From positions 1 to 47,576 of the forward strand of contig JBDGRJ010000040.1 of the NCBI GenBank assembly GCA_042218115.1: a stretch of 47,576 nt of DNA, read 5' to 3'. Shown here piece after piece: positions 30,083 through 38,489 of the stretch. The position numbers were made by a program, and so were the translations under genes. How positions within the stretch are numbered: position 1 is the stretch's first letter; each line of letters opens with the position of its first letter. Below the pieces are notes generated by a model. It was not told the DNA's origin, searched no databases, and worked only from the letters and a program-made list of their open reading frames with translations. This DNA is from JBDGRJ01 sp042218115. Lineage in GTDB: Bacteria; Patescibacteriota; Patescibacteriia; Magasanikbacterales; UBA922.

Positions 30083-31010
30083 AGTGCTTTTATTTTACAA
30101 ATATGTGGATATAGAAGACCCTCAGCAAGTCACCGAAAGGCACAAGGAGGTGTGCAAAGCTTTGCAGCTTAAAGGGAGAATACTGATAAGTGACAATGGT
30201 ATTAATGGAACAGTTGGTGCAGATCCCGATCTAGTAGATAAATATAAGGAGTATATCGAGCAACATAAACTATTTGAAGGAACGGATTTTAAAGAAAGTG
30301 AGTCTCGTAAAACCCCTTTTTCTGATTTGTCTGTGAAGGTTAAGGATGAGCTGGTTACCACCGATGCTGATGAGGATTATAATATCTGCGATAGAGCTCA
30401 ACACATAAAACCGAAAACCTTGCACTTATGGATGCAGCAAGAACAAGATAATCTGGTCTTGTTGGATATGAGAAATGATTATGAGTGGAGGATCGGTCGG
30501 TTTAAGGGGGCGGTTAGGCCACCTATGAAGTATTTTCGTGATTTGAAGGACAATCTGGACTTTTATGAGCAGTTCAAAGACAACAAAATTGTTCTGTTTT
30601 GTACCGGTGGTATTAGATGTGAGCCCGCTTCAGCGATGTTGATCGAACACGGTTTTGACCCAGATAATTTATATCAACTGGAAGGAGGCATCATGAAGTA
30701 CGTTGATAAATATGGGTCAGACGGGTTTTATATCGGAGATTGTTTCGTATTTGATGACCGGGTTAGCATTGAGGTGGATGATAATGTATTAGCTAAGTGT
30801 GATATTTGTGGGGGGGAGTGTAATCAATACAGAAACTGTGCAAACAAGAAGTGCAACAAATTATTCATAGGTTGTAGTGATTGTATGGAAGAGCTTGAAA
30901 ATAGCTGCTCCGAGGGCTGCTATGAGTTTATTCAAAACCCGGACAATAAAAGACCAGAAGCTTCAAATCATCACCCTATTCATAGAAATAAAGGAGTAGC
31001 TACAAATTAG
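30075..31010 (+). CDS. trhO: tRNA uridine-34 hydroxylase TrhO (rhodanese family), 311 aa
   Basis: TrhO (formerly YceA) makes 5-hydroxyuridine at the wobble position of tRNA with oxygen. An N-terminal ferredoxin-like domain (LKGRILISDNGINGTVGA) precedes the rhodanese domain (VLLDMRNDYEWRIGRFKGAV), with active-site loop CTGGIRC at residues 176-182. The C-terminus has a Cys-rich region (CDICGG, NCANKKCNKLF, CSDCMEELENSC). Length is normal. The start overlaps the GATase-2 gene by 8 bp, so it is cotranscribed with ligase 2. The link between a tRNA-modifying enzyme and an operon apparently controlled by aminoacyl-tRNA charge is suggestive only. Confidence 0.92.
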   Translation: MNKVLLFYKYVDIEDPQQVTERHKEVCKALQLKGRILISDNGINGTVGADPDLVDKYKEYIEQHKLFEGTDFKESESRKTPFSDLSVKVKDELVTTDADEDYNICDRAQHIKPKTLHLWMQQEQDNLVLLDMRNDYEWRIGRFKGAVRPPMKYFRDLKDNLDFYEQFKDNKIVLFCTGGIRCEPASAMLIEHGFDPDNLYQLEGGIMKYVDKYGSDGFYIGDCFVFDDRVSIEVDDNVLAKCDICGGECNQYRNCANKKCNKLFIGCSDCMEELENSCSEGCYEFIQNPDNKRPEASNHHPIHRNKGVATN

Positions 31011-31099
31011 CTGGGCTTTTTGAGGTATGTTATTATTAATATGGAGCTTTAACAATGTTTTTTTAGTTCAAATTCAGCGTAACTTTTAATCAAAAATTT

Positions 31100-31540
31100 A
31101 TGCAGCTTTCCAGTCCAGCTTTTAATCATGAAGGAGAGATTCCTCCTAAATATACTTGTGACGGAGAGGATATAAATCCTCGCTTAAAGATAGACAATAT
31201 TCCCGACCGGGCTAAATCTCTAGCTTTGATTGTAGATGACCCGGATGCTCCCGGTGGAACTTTTACTCACTGGACAATGTGGAACATAGATACTGATATT
31301 GAGAGCATAGAAGAAGATAGTGTACCCGAGGGAGCTATTCAGGGGGGTACCGATTTCGGAGATACAGGCTACGGCGGCCCCTGTCCTCCTTCTGGAACTC
31401 ATAGATACTTCTTTAAGTTATATGCCTTAGGGGAAGAGGTAAATCTAAACTCCGGAGCTAGTAAATCAGATTTGGAGAGTGCTATCAAAGAGAGGGTGGT
31501 TGACTCAGCTGAGCTAATGGGTCAGTACAGCCGAGAATAA
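31100..31540 (+). CDS. PEBP/YbhB-type (Raf kinase inhibitor-like) protein, 146 aa
   Basis: This small soluble protein of the phosphatidylethanolamine-binding family (YbhB/YbcL group) has YTCDGEDINPRL, LALIVDDPDAPGGTFTHWTMWN, GYGGPCPPSGTHRYFFKLYAL and VVDSAELMGQYSR, the ligand-pocket motifs. Length is typical. Bacterial members have no settled function. It stands alone, with a gap before it and a strong terminator after it. Confidence 0.93.
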   Translation: MQLSSPAFNHEGEIPPKYTCDGEDINPRLKIDNIPDRAKSLALIVDDPDAPGGTFTHWTMWNIDTDIESIEEDSVPEGAIQGGTDFGDTGYGGPCPPSGTHRYFFKLYALGEEVNLNSGASKSDLESAIKERVVDSAELMGQYSRE

Positions 31541-31560
31541 ATGAGTAGTAATGAAAAAAC

Positions 31561-31588
31561 AAAAACCCCGCCAGTTGGCGGGGTTTTT
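31561..31588. terminator. Bidirectional intrinsic terminator between the PEBP gene and rpmB
   Basis: A perfect 12-bp arm pair AAAAACCCCGCC (31561-31572) and GGCGGGGTTTTT (31577-31588) with a 4-nt loop carries a T run on both strands. It separates two convergent genes. Confidence 0.95.
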
Positions 31589-31608
31589 GTAGTTGAGAGA
31601 CTCTTTGC

Positions 31609-31764
31609 TTATTTACCTTTCTTTTTTATACATTGAGTGCAGAGTTTTTTACCGTGCCATTTTTGCAGGTTTGGTTTTTGTCGTCTTATAGTTTTGTTGT
31701 TAGCATCACTTCTATGTGCTGCCTTTTTGGACCCTTTTCCGCATTCTTCACATCTTCTGGCCAT
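31609..31764 (-). CDS. rpmB: 50S ribosomal protein L28, 51 aa
   Basis: A 51-residue basic protein of the large subunit. MARRCEECGKGSKKAAHRSD and KTIRRQKPNLQK match the L28 core. Two Cys pairs (CEEC near residue 5 and CTQC near residue 42) form a zinc ribbon as in many bacteria. It is shorter than most L28 proteins, as is common in CPR. It is read alone from a consensus promoter at 31812-31840. Confidence 0.9.
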   Translation of the reverse strand: MARRCEECGKGSKKAAHRSDANNKTIRRQKPNLQKWHGKKLCTQCIKKKGK

Positions 31765-31811
31765 AATATGTTGATTATTTTGTAGATTATTTTTATACTC
31801 TAAGCAGTCGA

Positions 31812-31840
31812 ATTATACATTTTTTTATCTTAATTGTCAA
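31812..31840 (-). promoter_or_regulatory. Consensus sigma70-type promoter of rpmB
   Basis: On the minus strand a perfect TTGACA (plus 31835-31840) and a perfect TATAAT (plus 31812-31817) are separated by 17 bp, with a TG directly before the -10 box. It starts 48 bp before the rpmB start. Confidence 0.92.
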
Positions 31841-31843
31841 TAG

Positions 31844-32464
31844 ATGAATTTTGTACCACTTTTGTTTTACTTCATTATCATTATCCCTTCTGCCATTATT
31901 CATGAATATATGCACGGCTGGATGGCCGATCAGCTTGGGGACCCTACGGCCAAGCATAGAGGCCGCCTTACTTTAGATCCTAGAGCTCATATTGATCCAT
32001 TGGGTACACTGTTGATGCCGCTTTTTTTGTTTTTTATAAGCGGTGGTTCTTTTCTATTTGCTTATGCCAAGCCTGTTCCTATAAATTACTATAATCTGGA
32101 TGATCAGAAGTGGGGTCCGATGTGGGTAGCTTTGGCTGGACCCTTATCTAACTTCGCTTTAGCTGCTATTTTCGGGTTAATGATACAGATATTACCGGCT
32201 GGTATGCTGGTGATTCAGTTCTTGTTGATTATAGTGTATGCAAATGTATTGCTGGGAGTATTTAATATGGTGCCGATACCTCCTTTGGACGGATCGAAGG
32301 TGTTATTTGCTTTGCTGCCTTCTTCTTATCAGGAGATCAAAGTGAAGCTGCAGAGATATAAGTTTATTATTCTGATCATATTCTTATTCTTTGGTTTTCA
32401 GCTGATAATGCCCATAATCCGCTATCTTACTAAGCTATTCACCGGCGGCATGACCTTATTTTAG
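31844..32464 (+). CDS. M50 (site-2-type) membrane metalloprotease, 206 aa
   Basis: This intramembrane zinc protease belongs to the S2P/M50 family. The zinc motif is HEYMH at residues 20-24 in the first helix. The third ligand is in NMVPIPPLDGSKV, corresponding to the family's NPxPxLDG motif. Five to six membrane helices are predicted. Length fits the short single-domain M50 group without a PDZ domain. Such proteases cut membrane-bound anti-sigma factors or other proteins; the substrate is not shown. It starts 4 bp after the divergent rpmB promoter and is read toward the str operon. Confidence 0.9.
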   Translation: MNFVPLLFYFIIIIPSAIIHEYMHGWMADQLGDPTAKHRGRLTLDPRAHIDPLGTLLMPLFLFFISGGSFLFAYAKPVPINYYNLDDQKWGPMWVALAGPLSNFALAAIFGLMIQILPAGMLVIQFLLIIVYANVLLGVFNMVPIPPLDGSKVLFALLPSSYQEIKVKLQRYKFIILIIFLFFGFQLIMPIIRYLTKLFTGGMTLF

Positions 32465-32469
32465 CCTTC

Positions 32470-32498
32470 TTGACATGAAGTCCCAATTTTTTTATAAT
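32470..32498 (+). promoter_or_regulatory. Consensus promoter of the str operon
   Basis: A perfect TTGACA (32470-32475) and a perfect TATAAT (32493-32498) are separated by 17 bp, 31 bp before rpsL. Confidence 0.95.
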
Positions 32499-32528
32499 TA
32501 CTCCGCTAGTTAAATAATCACTCAATTC

Positions 32529-32945
32529 ATGCCGACAATAAATCAGCTTGTACGAAAAGGAAGAGATCGAGGTAAAAAGAAATCCGAATCACCTGACTTA
32601 CAATATACATATAATGATCTAGCCCGAGAGAAGAACCAGCTCGATGAAGGAGCTCCGCTAAAGCGTGGAGTTTGTACTGAGGTATATACTCGAGCACCGA
32701 AGAAGCCGAACTCTGCTTTGAGAAAAGTTGCCAAAGTCAGACTCTCTAATGGGGCAAGGATCATTGCCTATATTCCCGGAGAAGGCCACAACCTCCAAGA
32801 ACACTCTATTGTATTAGTAAAAGGTGGTGGCGTGAAAGACTGCCCGGGAGTAAACTATACAGTAGTTCGTGGCGTTTATGATACTGAAGGTGTCGAAGGA
32901 AGAAAGACCAGTAGATCGCTATACGGAACCAAGAAACCAGATTAA
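32529..32945 (+). CDS. rpsL: 30S ribosomal protein S12, 138 aa
   Basis: S12 sits at the decoding centre. KKPNSALRKVAKVRLSNG, GEGHNLQEHSIVLVKGG and the VKDCPGVNY loop are the conserved core. The protein is about 14 residues longer than in Escherichia coli because of an insertion at about residues 27-42 (YTYNDLAREKNQLDEG) before KRGVCTEVY. The first residues (MPTINQLVRKGR) are standard. It is followed by rpsG after 10 bp. It is the first gene of the str operon; tuf is not next to fusA. Confidence 0.97.
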   Translation: MPTINQLVRKGRDRGKKKSESPDLQYTYNDLAREKNQLDEGAPLKRGVCTEVYTRAPKKPNSALRKVAKVRLSNGARIIAYIPGEGHNLQEHSIVLVKGGGVKDCPGVNYTVVRGVYDTEGVEGRKTSRSLYGTKKPD

Positions 32946-32955
32946 TAAATAATAT

Positions 32956-33432
32956 ATGTCCAAACCACTACAGGCCGGAGAGGTAGATCCGGATCCAAAA
33001 TATGATAATGAAAGGCTTGCGAAGTTTATTAATTATGTGATGCAAGAAGGCAAAAAGCAGCTTGCTAGAGAGGTAGTTTATGATGCGATTGAGCTTTTGG
33101 CTGAAGATAAAGAAGGTAAACCACTAGAGTTGTGGCAGCAAGCAGTAGAAAATGTAGCTCCGCACATGGAGGTTAGATCTCGTAGAGTAGGAGGTGCAAA
33201 TTATAATATTCCGATAACAGTAGCCGGAGATAGAAGATATGCACTTTCTTTCCGTTGGATTATAAATGCAGCTAAAGATAGAAGTGAAGAAAATATGAAA
33301 AAAAGATTAGCAGCAGAGCTGAATGCAGCTCTGGATGAGGAAGGTGCTGCTATCAAAAGAAGGGAAGAGGTGCACAGAATGGCTGAAGCCAACAAGGCTT
33401 TTGCTCACTTTGCTAAGTTTATCAAAACCTAA
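32956..33432 (+). CDS. rpsG: 30S ribosomal protein S7, 158 aa
   Basis: S7 initiates assembly of the 3' domain of 16S rRNA. The blocks KFINYVMQEGKKQLAREVVYDA, split here as KFINYVMQEGKK, then VAPHMEVRSRRVGGANYNIP and RRYALSFRWIINAA, are the family core, and HRMAEANKAFAHF is the C-terminal helix. The length is normal. It lies in the str operon between rpsL (10 bp) and fusA (73 bp). The latter gap holds a hairpin. Confidence 0.97.
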   Translation: MSKPLQAGEVDPDPKYDNERLAKFINYVMQEGKKQLAREVVYDAIELLAEDKEGKPLELWQQAVENVAPHMEVRSRRVGGANYNIPITVAGDRRYALSFRWIINAAKDRSEENMKKRLAAELNAALDEEGAAIKRREEVHRMAEANKAFAHFAKFIKT

Positions 33433-33468
33433 TTACTTGTGGTCTTCTAAATTAGAAGCAAAGTAATT
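33431..33468 (+). other. AT-rich hairpin between rpsG and fusA
   Basis: AATTACTT (33431-33438) pairs with AAGTAATT (33461-33468). Inside, CTTCTAA (33444-33450) pairs with TTAGAAG (33452-33458). It begins on the rpsG stop codon and is followed by TATTTTTATTTT after a few bases. It may attenuate readthrough into fusA or be an RNase III-type processing site. Confidence 0.6.
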
Positions 33469-33505
33469 AGCCTATTTTTATTTTACTTACTCTAACTAAC
33501 TACTA

Positions 33506-35623
33506 ATGGCACGAGAATATCCACTAGATCAAATTCGAAATATAGGTATAATGGCCCACATCGATGCTGGGAAAACGACTGCTACTGAACGTATTTTGTA
33601 CTATACCGGCCGCAAACACAAGATAGGTGAAACACATGATGGTGATGCTGATATGGACTGGATGGACCAAGAGAAAGAGCGTGGCATCACTATAACTTCT
33701 GCAGCTACGACTTGTTTTTGGGAGGATAATAGAATTAATATTATTGATACTCCCGGCCACGTTGACTTTACTGTAGAAGTTGAGAGATCGCTTCGTGTTT
33801 TAGATGGTTCGATTGCTATCTTTGATGCTTCTGCTGGGGTAGAGCCTCAGTCCGAGACAGTTTGGAGACAGGCTGATAAGTATGAGGTTCCTCGTTTTTG
33901 CTTTGCCAATAAGATGGATAAAACCGGTGCTGATTTTCAGATGACTTTAGACTCAATCGAAGAAAGGCTGACTGACGAAGCATATGCAATACAAATCCCA
34001 TGGGGTACCGAAGATGATCATAAGGGTGTGATCGATCTAATAGAAGAGAAGGCCTACACCTTTGAGGGTGATCACGGGGAAGAGGTAGTAGAACACGAGA
34101 TTCCAGATGAGTATGAGGGCCAAGTCGAGGAGTACAGAGGAAAGATGATGGAGAAAGTAGCAGAAGCGAGCGAAGAGATGATGGAAAAATATTTAAACGA
34201 TGAAGAGATAACTACAGACGAGATAAAAGATGCTATTAGAACTCTCGTGTTAGATGACGATATGTACCCGGTACTATGCGGATCGGCATTACATAATATC
34301 GGGATCCAACCTATGTTGGATGCTGTGGTAGATTATCTTCCTTCACCGAAGGATATACCGGCCAAGGAGGCTGAGCTAGTCGATACCGATGTAGAGGAGG
34401 AAGATACGGTAAAGGTGCATGCTGATGATGATGAACCCTTTGCAGCTTTGGCCTTTAAAGTAGCTACCGATCCTTATGTAGGAAAGCTGGTTTTCTTTAG
34501 AGTATATTCAGGGACCCTTGAGTCGGGAAGCTATGTGATCAATACTAATACCGGAGAAAAAGAGCGTATAAGCAGGATGGTACGTATGCATGCCAACAAG
34601 AGAGAGGAGGTAGATAAAGTACATGCCGGAGAGATTGCTGCTGCTGTTGGTTTGGATGATACTGCTACTGGAGATACTATTTGTTCAGAAGACAGAGAGC
34701 TCGTGTTGGAAAATATCACCTTCCCCGACCCGGTGATATCTGTAGCTATTGAGCCGGAAAGTAAAAAAGATCAAGAAAAAATGGGAACTGCTCTTCAAAA
34801 ACTGTCCGAAGAGGATCCAACTTTTGAGATCAGCAAAGATGAAGACACTTTACAAACAATTATATCAGGAATGGGTGAGCTTCACTTGGAAGTTATCCTC
34901 AAAAGAATGCAAGAAGAATTTGATGTCAATGCTGACATAGGTGAACCACAAGTAGCTTACAAAGAAACCATAAAAAGCAGAGCCAAAGGAGAGGGTGAAT
35001 ACATAAAACAATCCGGCGGTCGAGGTCAGTATGGTCATTGTTTGATTGAGATCGAACCATTGGATGTAGAAGAGGAAGAGGGTATTGAGGAAGAGGATGT
35101 GGAAGATGGCTATCTATTTGTGGATGATATTAAAGGTGGAGTCATACCTAGAGAATTTATCCCCTCGGTTAAAGAGGGTATTAAGGAGGCTATGGATAGA
35201 GGGGTTGTGGGTGGATATCCAATGGTCGATGTAAAAGCCAGATGTTATGATGGTAGCTTCCACGAGGTAGACTCATCCGAGGTGGCCTTTAAGATGGCTG
35301 CTGATAAAGCCTTTAAAAAAGCAGTAAAAGATGCGGACCCGGTGATGCTTGAACCGATTATGAAAGTAGAGGTTATTACCCCTGAAGATAATATGGGAGA
35401 TGTAATAGGTGATATAAACTCCAAACGTGGCAAAATCTTGGAGATGGGCGAACGAGGGAAGTCTAAAGTTGTTCGTGCGATGGTGCCTTTAGCTGAGATG
35501 TTTGGATATGCTACCGAGCTTAGGTCTATGACCCAGGGCCGAGGTGACTACACTATGGAGTTTGAGGAGTATCAAGAAGTTCCCAAGAATGTAGAGAGAG
35601 AAATTACAGGTGAAAGTAAATAA
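33506..35623 (+). CDS. fusA: Elongation factor G, 705 aa
   Basis: EF-G is the GTPase that drives translocation on the ribosome. The P-loop (AHIDAGKTT, residues 17-25), switch motifs (RGITITSAATT) and DTPGHVDF with NKMDKTG identify the G domain. Domain IV has the characteristic SGGRGQYGH and GGVIPREFIPSVKEG segments, and domain V ends MTQGRGDYTMEFEEY. Full length, no gaps. It is the last gene of the str operon, followed by a terminator. Confidence 0.98.
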   Translation: MAREYPLDQIRNIGIMAHIDAGKTTATERILYYTGRKHKIGETHDGDADMDWMDQEKERGITITSAATTCFWEDNRINIIDTPGHVDFTVEVERSLRVLDGSIAIFDASAGVEPQSETVWRQADKYEVPRFCFANKMDKTGADFQMTLDSIEERLTDEAYAIQIPWGTEDDHKGVIDLIEEKAYTFEGDHGEEVVEHEIPDEYEGQVEEYRGKMMEKVAEASEEMMEKYLNDEEITTDEIKDAIRTLVLDDDMYPVLCGSALHNIGIQPMLDAVVDYLPSPKDIPAKEAELVDTDVEEEDTVKVHADDDEPFAALAFKVATDPYVGKLVFFRVYSGTLESGSYVINTNTGEKERISRMVRMHANKREEVDKVHAGEIAAAVGLDDTATGDTICSEDRELVLENITFPDPVISVAIEPESKKDQEKMGTALQKLSEEDPTFEISKDEDTLQTIISGMGELHLEVILKRMQEEFDVNADIGEPQVAYKETIKSRAKGEGEYIKQSGGRGQYGHCLIEIEPLDVEEEEGIEEEDVEDGYLFVDDIKGGVIPREFIPSVKEGIKEAMDRGVVGGYPMVDVKARCYDGSFHEVDSSEVAFKMAADKAFKKAVKDADPVMLEPIMKVEVITPEDNMGDVIGDINSKRGKILEMGERGKSKVVRAMVPLAEMFGYATELRSMTQGRGDYTMEFEEYQEVPKNVEREITGESK

Positions 35624-35659
35624 TTACTTAAAAGGTTTCATCTAAATTTTGTTAAAAGA

Positions 35660-35684
35660 CCCCGCCTACCAGGCGGGGATTTTG
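35660..35684 (+). terminator. Intrinsic terminator of the str operon
   Basis: A perfect 8-bp stem CCCCGCCT (35660-35667) and AGGCGGGG (35671-35678) with a 3-nt loop is followed by ATTTTG, 36 bp after fusA. Confidence 0.9.
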
Positions 35685-35685
35685 C

Positions 35686-35714
35686 TTGTAAAAAGCTTCT
35701 TTTTGCTATATACT
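35686..35714 (+). promoter_or_regulatory. Sigma70-type promoter of the cys operon
   Basis: TTGTAA (35686-35691) and TATACT (35709-35714) are separated by 17 bp. The cysD ATG is only 11 bp downstream of the -10 box, so the mRNA would have almost no 5' leader. Confidence 0.75.
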
Positions 35715-35724
35715 GCCGATACAT

Positions 35725-36630
35725 ATGTCGGACTATAAATTATCACAACTAGATGAGCTCGAGGCTGAAAGTATTCATATCATTCGTGAAGCTGTTGCCG
35801 AGTCTGAAAACCCGGTGTTGCTCTCATCTCTGGGAAAAGACTCATCCGTCTTACTGCATCTTGCAAGCAAAGCTTTTGCTCCTGGAGATATACCCTTTCC
35901 GCTACTGCATGTTGATACCGGTTTTTTATTTAAGGAAATGATCGAGTTTAGAGACTATATCGAAGATGAATACGATGTGGAGGTATTGGTGCAGCAAAAC
36001 ACAGAAGACAGAGCTCAGCAACTAGAGGCGGAGGATGCGCACAGTGAGGAGTACATTTATCTAAAAAAGACAAAACCACTCTTAAATGCTCTCGAAAAGC
36101 ATGAGTTCGATTGTGCTTTTGGTGGTGCTCGTAGAGACGAGGAGAAGTCTCGAGCAAAGGAGAGAATTTTTTCAATCCGCTCGGAACATGGAGTATGGGA
36201 CCCGAAAGATCAGCGTCCGGAGCTGTGGCATCTATACAATGCAAAGCTTGCAGATCAGCAGAATATGCGTGTTTTTCCACTCTCAAACTGGACGGAGCTG
36301 GATGTGTGGCAATATATAAAAAGAGAACAGCTAAAGGTAGTGCCGCTATATTATGCCAAAGAGAGAAAGGTGGTTGAACGGGATGGTATGATCTTGAGTG
36401 TAGATGAGTTTGTCGAACCTAAACAGGAAGAGCAAGTAAAAAAAGAAATGGTGCGCTACCGAACTCTGGGTTGTTCACCTTCTACGGGTGCTGTCTATTC
36501 TGATGCCGAAACTGTTGAGGAAGTAATTCAAGAATTGAAGCAGTCCAATAAGTCCGAGCGCTCCAACAGAGCCATCGATGACAACTCAGAAAGTGCTATG
36601 GAAGACAAAAAGAAAGAAGGTTATTTTTAG
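35725..36630 (+). CDS. cysD: Sulfate adenylyltransferase subunit 2, 301 aa
   Basis: CysD with CysN turns sulfate and ATP into APS. The PP-loop is SLGKDS at residues 35-40 (the family has SGGKDS or SMGKDS). FGGARRDEEKSRAKERIFS, the RYRTLGCSP block and the C-terminal SER..RAIDDN...SAMEDKKKEGYF pattern are all typical. The length is normal. Its mRNA looks leaderless (see the promoter). It is the first gene of cysD-cysNC-cysQ. It implies that this organism makes activated sulfate. Confidence 0.96.
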   Translation: MSDYKLSQLDELEAESIHIIREAVAESENPVLLSSLGKDSSVLLHLASKAFAPGDIPFPLLHVDTGFLFKEMIEFRDYIEDEYDVEVLVQQNTEDRAQQLEAEDAHSEEYIYLKKTKPLLNALEKHEFDCAFGGARRDEEKSRAKERIFSIRSEHGVWDPKDQRPELWHLYNAKLADQQNMRVFPLSNWTELDVWQYIKREQLKVVPLYYAKERKVVERDGMILSVDEFVEPKQEEQVKKEMVRYRTLGCSPSTGAVYSDAETVEEVIQELKQSNKSERSNRAIDDNSESAMEDKKKEGYF

Positions 36631-36675
36631 TATCATTTATTTTTTATTTAGTCTATTTGCCAAAAGAAGTACCAC

Positions 36676-38478
36676 ATGCCGGAGACCAATAAAACACAAC
36701 TGATAAGATTGGTAGCAGCTGGTAGTGTAGATGATGGGAAATCTACTCTGATCGGTCGGTTACTCTATGACACTGACTCAGTATCTAAAGATCAAATCAA
36801 AGCTGCCAGAGAGGCAAGTGATCGTAGAGGAGAAGAAGAGATAGATCTGTCTTTGTTGACAGACGGTCTTGCAGCCGAGAGGGAGCAGGGTATAACTATT
36901 GATGTAGCTTATCGTTATTTTTCCCTGCCGGAGCGAAGATTCATTATTGCCGATGTTCCCGGCCACGAACAATATACTCGTAATATGGTGACCGGTGCAT
37001 CCACTGCAGATATAGGCTTATTGTTGGTTGATGCCAGCCAGGGGCTGACAAAACAATCCAAGAGACACTTATCCATTGCCTCACTTCTAGGTATACCGCA
37101 TATAGTAATGGTGGTAAATAAAATGGACTTAGTTGGCTATAGTGAGAATGAATTTAATGATATAAAGGAAGAGATTACAGGCTTTGTAGCTAAGTTAAAT
37201 ATACAAGACTTACAGTATATTCCAGTATCTGCTCTTGAAGGTGATATGGTAGTTAAGCGAGGAGAAAATATGGATTGGTACAATGGTCCTACAGTGTTAA
37301 GTTATCTACAAAACATTGCGGTAACTCCCGACAGGAATCTGGTGGATTTCCGGCTTCCGGTCCAGTATGTGCTAAACAATGACAAAGGAAGAGGTTACTC
37401 TGGTCGGATCGCTAGCGGTAGTATCAAGCAAGGGGAGGAGATTATAGTTTTGCCTTCAGAAAAAAAGAGTAAAATCGAACATATTACAGTTGCGGGCGAA
37501 CAAAGAGAAAAAGCCCAAACACCGGAGTCCGCTGCTATTTACCTTGAAGATGAGCTGGATATCTCCAGAGGTGATATGATCTCTAGAGTAGGCAACCAAC
37601 CTATAGAAGCTCAGAGGTTTCAAGCCCAGCTGTGCTGGATGAATGAAGATGAGCTTGAGCCGGACAAAACTTATATACTAAAACACAGCAGCAATACCAC
37701 CCGCTGTGAGGTTGATCTGCAATATAAATTAAATATAGATTCGCTTCATAGAGAAGAGGCGGATAGTTTAAGGCTAAACGAGATAGGAAAGGTATCTGTG
37801 ACTACACACCAACAAATTATGTTGGACCCTTATGAGAAGAACCGCAATACAGGCAATTTTATCTTAATCGATGGTCAAACTAAAAACACTGTTGCAGGTG
37901 GAATGATAATTCAGCCGATAGAGGGTGGTACAAGAGATAAACTAAATTTGAATCAATCAGCTACTCTTTGGTTTACAGGCCTCTCCGGGGCAGGCAAAAG
38001 TACCATTGCAAATAAGCTTAAAGAAAAATTAGAAGAGTATGGTATTAACTCTCAGCGTTTAGATGGGGACATATTGAGAGACTCTATCTGTAGTGATCTC
38101 GGATTTAGTGAAGAAGATCGGAGAGAAAATATAAAACGGGCAAGCTTTGTAGCCAAACTTTTGAGTCAAAATGGAGTATTGACTTTAGCTAGTTTCATCA
38201 CCCCCTACAAGGATCAAAGAGAAAGATTGAGACAGAAGATAGGGGATAAATTTATAGAAGTATTTGTCGATGCTCCGCTTGAGGTATGTGAGGAACGTGA
38301 TGTAAAGGGGTTGTACCAGAAGGCTAAGGAGGGTGAGATAGAAAACTTTACCGGCATTTCTCATCCTTACGAAGAACCTGAAAACCCGGATATACATTTA
38401 AAGACGGATCAGCAAGAACTTGATGGTTGTGTAAATAAAATATTAGAGTATTTGGAGGAAAATAATTACTTAAAATAA
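36676..38478 (+). CDS. cysNC: Fused sulfate adenylyltransferase subunit 1 / APS kinase, 600 aa
   Basis: The N-terminal GTPase half (P-loop GSVDDGKS at residues 16-23, VPGHEQYTRNM, NKMDL) drives APS synthesis with CysD. The C-terminal half, from about residue 430, is an adenylylsulfate kinase with GLSGAGKST near residues 435-443 and SFITPYKDQRE, matching the FISPY motif. It converts APS to PAPS. The fusion puts both steps in one protein. It follows cysD by 45 bp. All key motifs are intact. Confidence 0.96.
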   Translation: MPETNKTQLIRLVAAGSVDDGKSTLIGRLLYDTDSVSKDQIKAAREASDRRGEEEIDLSLLTDGLAAEREQGITIDVAYRYFSLPERRFIIADVPGHEQYTRNMVTGASTADIGLLLVDASQGLTKQSKRHLSIASLLGIPHIVMVVNKMDLVGYSENEFNDIKEEITGFVAKLNIQDLQYIPVSALEGDMVVKRGENMDWYNGPTVLSYLQNIAVTPDRNLVDFRLPVQYVLNNDKGRGYSGRIASGSIKQGEEIIVLPSEKKSKIEHITVAGEQREKAQTPESAAIYLEDELDISRGDMISRVGNQPIEAQRFQAQLCWMNEDELEPDKTYILKHSSNTTRCEVDLQYKLNIDSLHREEADSLRLNEIGKVSVTTHQQIMLDPYEKNRNTGNFILIDGQTKNTVAGGMIIQPIEGGTRDKLNLNQSATLWFTGLSGAGKSTIANKLKEKLEEYGINSQRLDGDILRDSICSDLGFSEEDRRENIKRASFVAKLLSQNGVLTLASFITPYKDQRERLRQKIGDKFIEVFVDAPLEVCEERDVKGLYQKAKEGEIENFTGISHPYEEPENPDIHLKTDQQELDGCVNKILEYLEENNYLK

Positions 38479-38489
38479 TCTAATTTTCA

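Noticed and set aside
33506..35623. Expected tuf gene after fusA
   Set aside because: A terminator follows fusA and the next gene is cysD; no EF-Tu frame is present here (the GTPase at 36676 is CysN).
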